NCBI GenBank assembly: GCA_007131625.1
Contig: SLQC01000323.1
Location: 1-8,568 of the forward strand
Source of the DNA: Balneolales bacterium
Lineage (GTDB): Bacteria > Bacteroidota > Rhodothermia > Balneolales > Natronogracilivirgulaceae
DNA length: 8,568 bases
Direction: 5' to 3'
This document shows positions 7,474-8,568 of this stretch, piece after piece (within the stretch, counting starts at the first letter, position 1; each line of letters opens with the position of its first letter). The notes beneath the pieces are model-generated. The model was not told the origin of the DNA. It did no database searches and saw nothing but the letters and a program-made list of their open reading frames with translations. A program made the position numbers and the translations under genes.

Positions 7474-7518
7474 TTGCATTACATGGATTCTTTTTAACGT
7501 TGCATTATGTTTGCATTA
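7474..7518. repeat. Three direct copies of TTGCATTA in the leader of the KaiC-like/PPDK_N gene
   Basis: TTGCATTA occurs at 7474-7481, 7500-7507 and 7511-7518, all in the same orientation (TAATGCAA in the direction of the gene), with start-to-start distances of 26 and 11 bp. They lie 22-66 bp upstream of the chosen start codon. They could be binding sites of a regulator or simply AT-rich repetition. No clear promoter pair was found nearby. The remaining gap sequence (7519-7647) holds nothing I recognise. Confidence 0.5.
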
Positions 7519-7647
7519 TCGTGAATTGTGATATAAAAATGAAGGGTGGCTATTCCGAACCAAACTGATTATATGACTCAAGCGTGATTTATCTAAAAAA
7601 AGTCGCACTCTCAATAGCGTGTAAGGGACTGTGAGCCAGTTGGTTTC

Positions 7648-7702
7648 AAAAAAGTTGAAAAATTTTCATAACGTGAAGAACCTTCACTCACGTCATCAAA
7701 AT
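7648..7702 (-). terminator. Probable intrinsic terminator of the YceI-family lipoprotein gene
   Basis: Arms at 7688-7702 and 7662-7676 are 15 bp each and pair at 13 positions around an 11-nt loop, with an ACGTGA/TCACGT core. On the minus strand the hairpin is followed by a T-rich tail (TTTTTCAACTTTTTT, to 7648). It begins 11 nt after the lipoprotein stop codon, so the next gene is probably transcribed separately. A shorter competing hairpin, GTGAAG-GTT-CTTCAC, overlaps it. Confidence 0.6.
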
Positions 7703-7713
7703 GATCAGCTGGT

Positions 7714-8337
7714 TCAAGGAATGGATGTGTATTGTTGTGGTTCAAGTATGGCTTTGATACGAATTTCCTGTTCATCGAAAATCCTTACCAAGAATAAATT
7801 GGGAGGCTCTATTTTATAGTCATTGATGTTCAATATCCACTCTGCTTCCAACAGAACTCTGCTGCCCTTATTCTGAAGACATCCTTCCAATACCAGATCA
7901 CGCGTGACACCGTGAATGGTGAACTGTCCGGATGCGACAACCGTCTGTTTTTCGAAAGAATTATGGTCATAAGCGGGCTCAAAGGTGCCTGTAAAAGTGG
8001 CATTTGGATAGCGGTCAACTTTTAGTGTGTTGTACATGTCCTGGTCGCGCTGAGCAATACCGGTTTTCAATGTTTTTAGATCCAGAGAAAACTCAATAAC
8101 ATTATCCTGAAGGTCGATCTTGCCGTTGAGATTGTTTGAACTTCCGTAGAAAACACCGATCGCTCCTATCAACTGGGATGTGAACTCTGCAGAGCCGGAA
8201 TTGGTAAATAAGTTACCCTGGTGGATATAATTGACAGGCGTTTCATGACTGTAGCTTTCGTGCTCGCTACCATTGCAGGCGGTCAGTAGTAAACTTGTGG
8301 TCAAAACAAAAATATTTTTGGACATTTTGTTCATCAT
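7714..8337 (-). CDS. YceI-family lipoprotein
   Basis: A secreted lipoprotein of the YceI family, whose beta-barrel (lipocalin-like) members bind polyisoprenoid or other long hydrophobic molecules in the periplasm or at the outer membrane. The 207 residues begin with a lysine-bearing N-region, a hydrophobic stretch (9-18) and a lipobox LLTAC with C21 as the lipidated cysteine. The mature part shows the family order: FTSQLIGAIGVFYGSSNNLNGKIDL, an EFSLDLKTLKTG strand, RDQDMYNTLKVDRYPNATFTGTF (98-120) and the diagnostic GQFTIHGVTRDLVL (about 137-150). The ligand cannot be read from sequence. Three possible starts exist (ATG at 8337, 8334 and 8325); the longest is given, with an A-rich upstream stretch and only a weak GAGAAG. 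All three leave a working signal peptide. It is followed by its own probable terminator; the next gene on this strand starts 261 bp further on. Confidence 0.9.
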   Translation of the reverse strand: MMNKMSKNIFVLTTSLLLTACNGSEHESYSHETPVNYIHQGNLFTNSGSAEFTSQLIGAIGVFYGSSNNLNGKIDLQDNVIEFSLDLKTLKTGIAQRDQDMYNTLKVDRYPNATFTGTFEPAYDHNSFEKQTVVASGQFTIHGVTRDLVLEGCLQNKGSRVLLEAEWILNINDYKIEPPNLFLVRIFDEQEIRIKAILEPQQYTSIP

Positions 8338-8506
8338 GTGTTTTTTACTTCTCAGGTAGTAGTGGGGAAAGTTAGGTAACCAGTTGTAAAAATACTATAT
8401 ATGCTAATAATAGGCGTCATATCACAAATTATTAACTTTTCGTAATTATTTATATTACAGGAAGTTAGGTTTTACCCACTAAAATACAGTTATATATTTC
8501 AAAATA

Positions 8507-8540
8507 CCAATTGGGTTAAGAAAAAAGTTTAGTATATTTA
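8507..8540 (+). promoter_or_regulatory. Possible promoter for a gene beyond the right edge
   Basis: TTGG (8511-8514) and TATATTTA (8533-8540) are spaced like a Bacteroidota -33/-7 pair (19 nt from TTG to the box); TTGGGT/TATATT with 16 bp also fits sigma-70. The upstream box is half of a perfect palindrome CCAATTGG (8507-8514), which might be an operator. The remainder of 8338-8568 is AT-rich, and AGTTAGGT occurs twice (8370-8377 and 8463-8470). No coding frame of note is visible there. AT-rich DNA yields such matches by chance. Confidence 0.3.
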
Positions 8541-8568
8541 TTGGAACGCAAATCTATCTGTGCCGATA

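Overview
The window looks like ordinary chromosome from a Bacteroidota/Balneolota-type (FCB group) bacterium. This is an inference from several signs. Most genes have no Shine-Dalgarno sequence. The tRNA promoter fits the TTTG/TAnnTTTG style of that group as well as the sigma-70 style. The tRNA does not encode its CCA end. The FGAM synthase is the short PurL form rather than the ~1,200-residue fused form. A lysine 6-aminotransferase and a YceI-type lipoprotein are also present. No insertion sequence, phage gene, CRISPR array or integrase is visible.

Bases 1-2968 (+ strand) hold a probable two-gene operon: the 3' part of a YjjG-like HAD nucleotidase, then purL 27 bp later. Bases 2969-3161 are a non-coding convergence zone with two families of worn tandem repeats. 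Bases 3162-4514 (- strand) encode L-lysine 6-aminotransferase (lat). Bases 4642-4809 (+ strand) are a complete initiator tRNA unit: promoter, tRNA-fMet(CAT) and hairpin/T-tract terminator, followed directly by a perfect 18-bp tandem duplication.

Bases 4903-7452 (- strand) encode a large protein of 849 residues that is the most unusual item here. An N-terminal KaiC/RecA-like domain without a recognisable Walker A motif is joined to the ATP-grasp (PPDK_N) domain of PEP synthase / pyruvate phosphate dikinase. The phosphohistidine swivelling domain and the PEP-binding barrel are missing, so it cannot work as a normal PEP synthase. It has the only strong Shine-Dalgarno sequence in the window, and its leader carries three copies of TTGCATTA. 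Bases 7714-8337 (- strand) encode a YceI-family lipoprotein with its own probable terminator. The last 231 bp are AT-rich and contain a possible promoter for a gene beyond the right edge.

The genes do not form one pathway. The first two concern nucleotide metabolism, lat concerns lysine catabolism, and the tRNA unit is independent. The KaiC-like/PPDK_N protein is the best candidate for undescribed biology. It belongs to a family that databases usually name only by its domain, and no function can be assigned from sequence alone.
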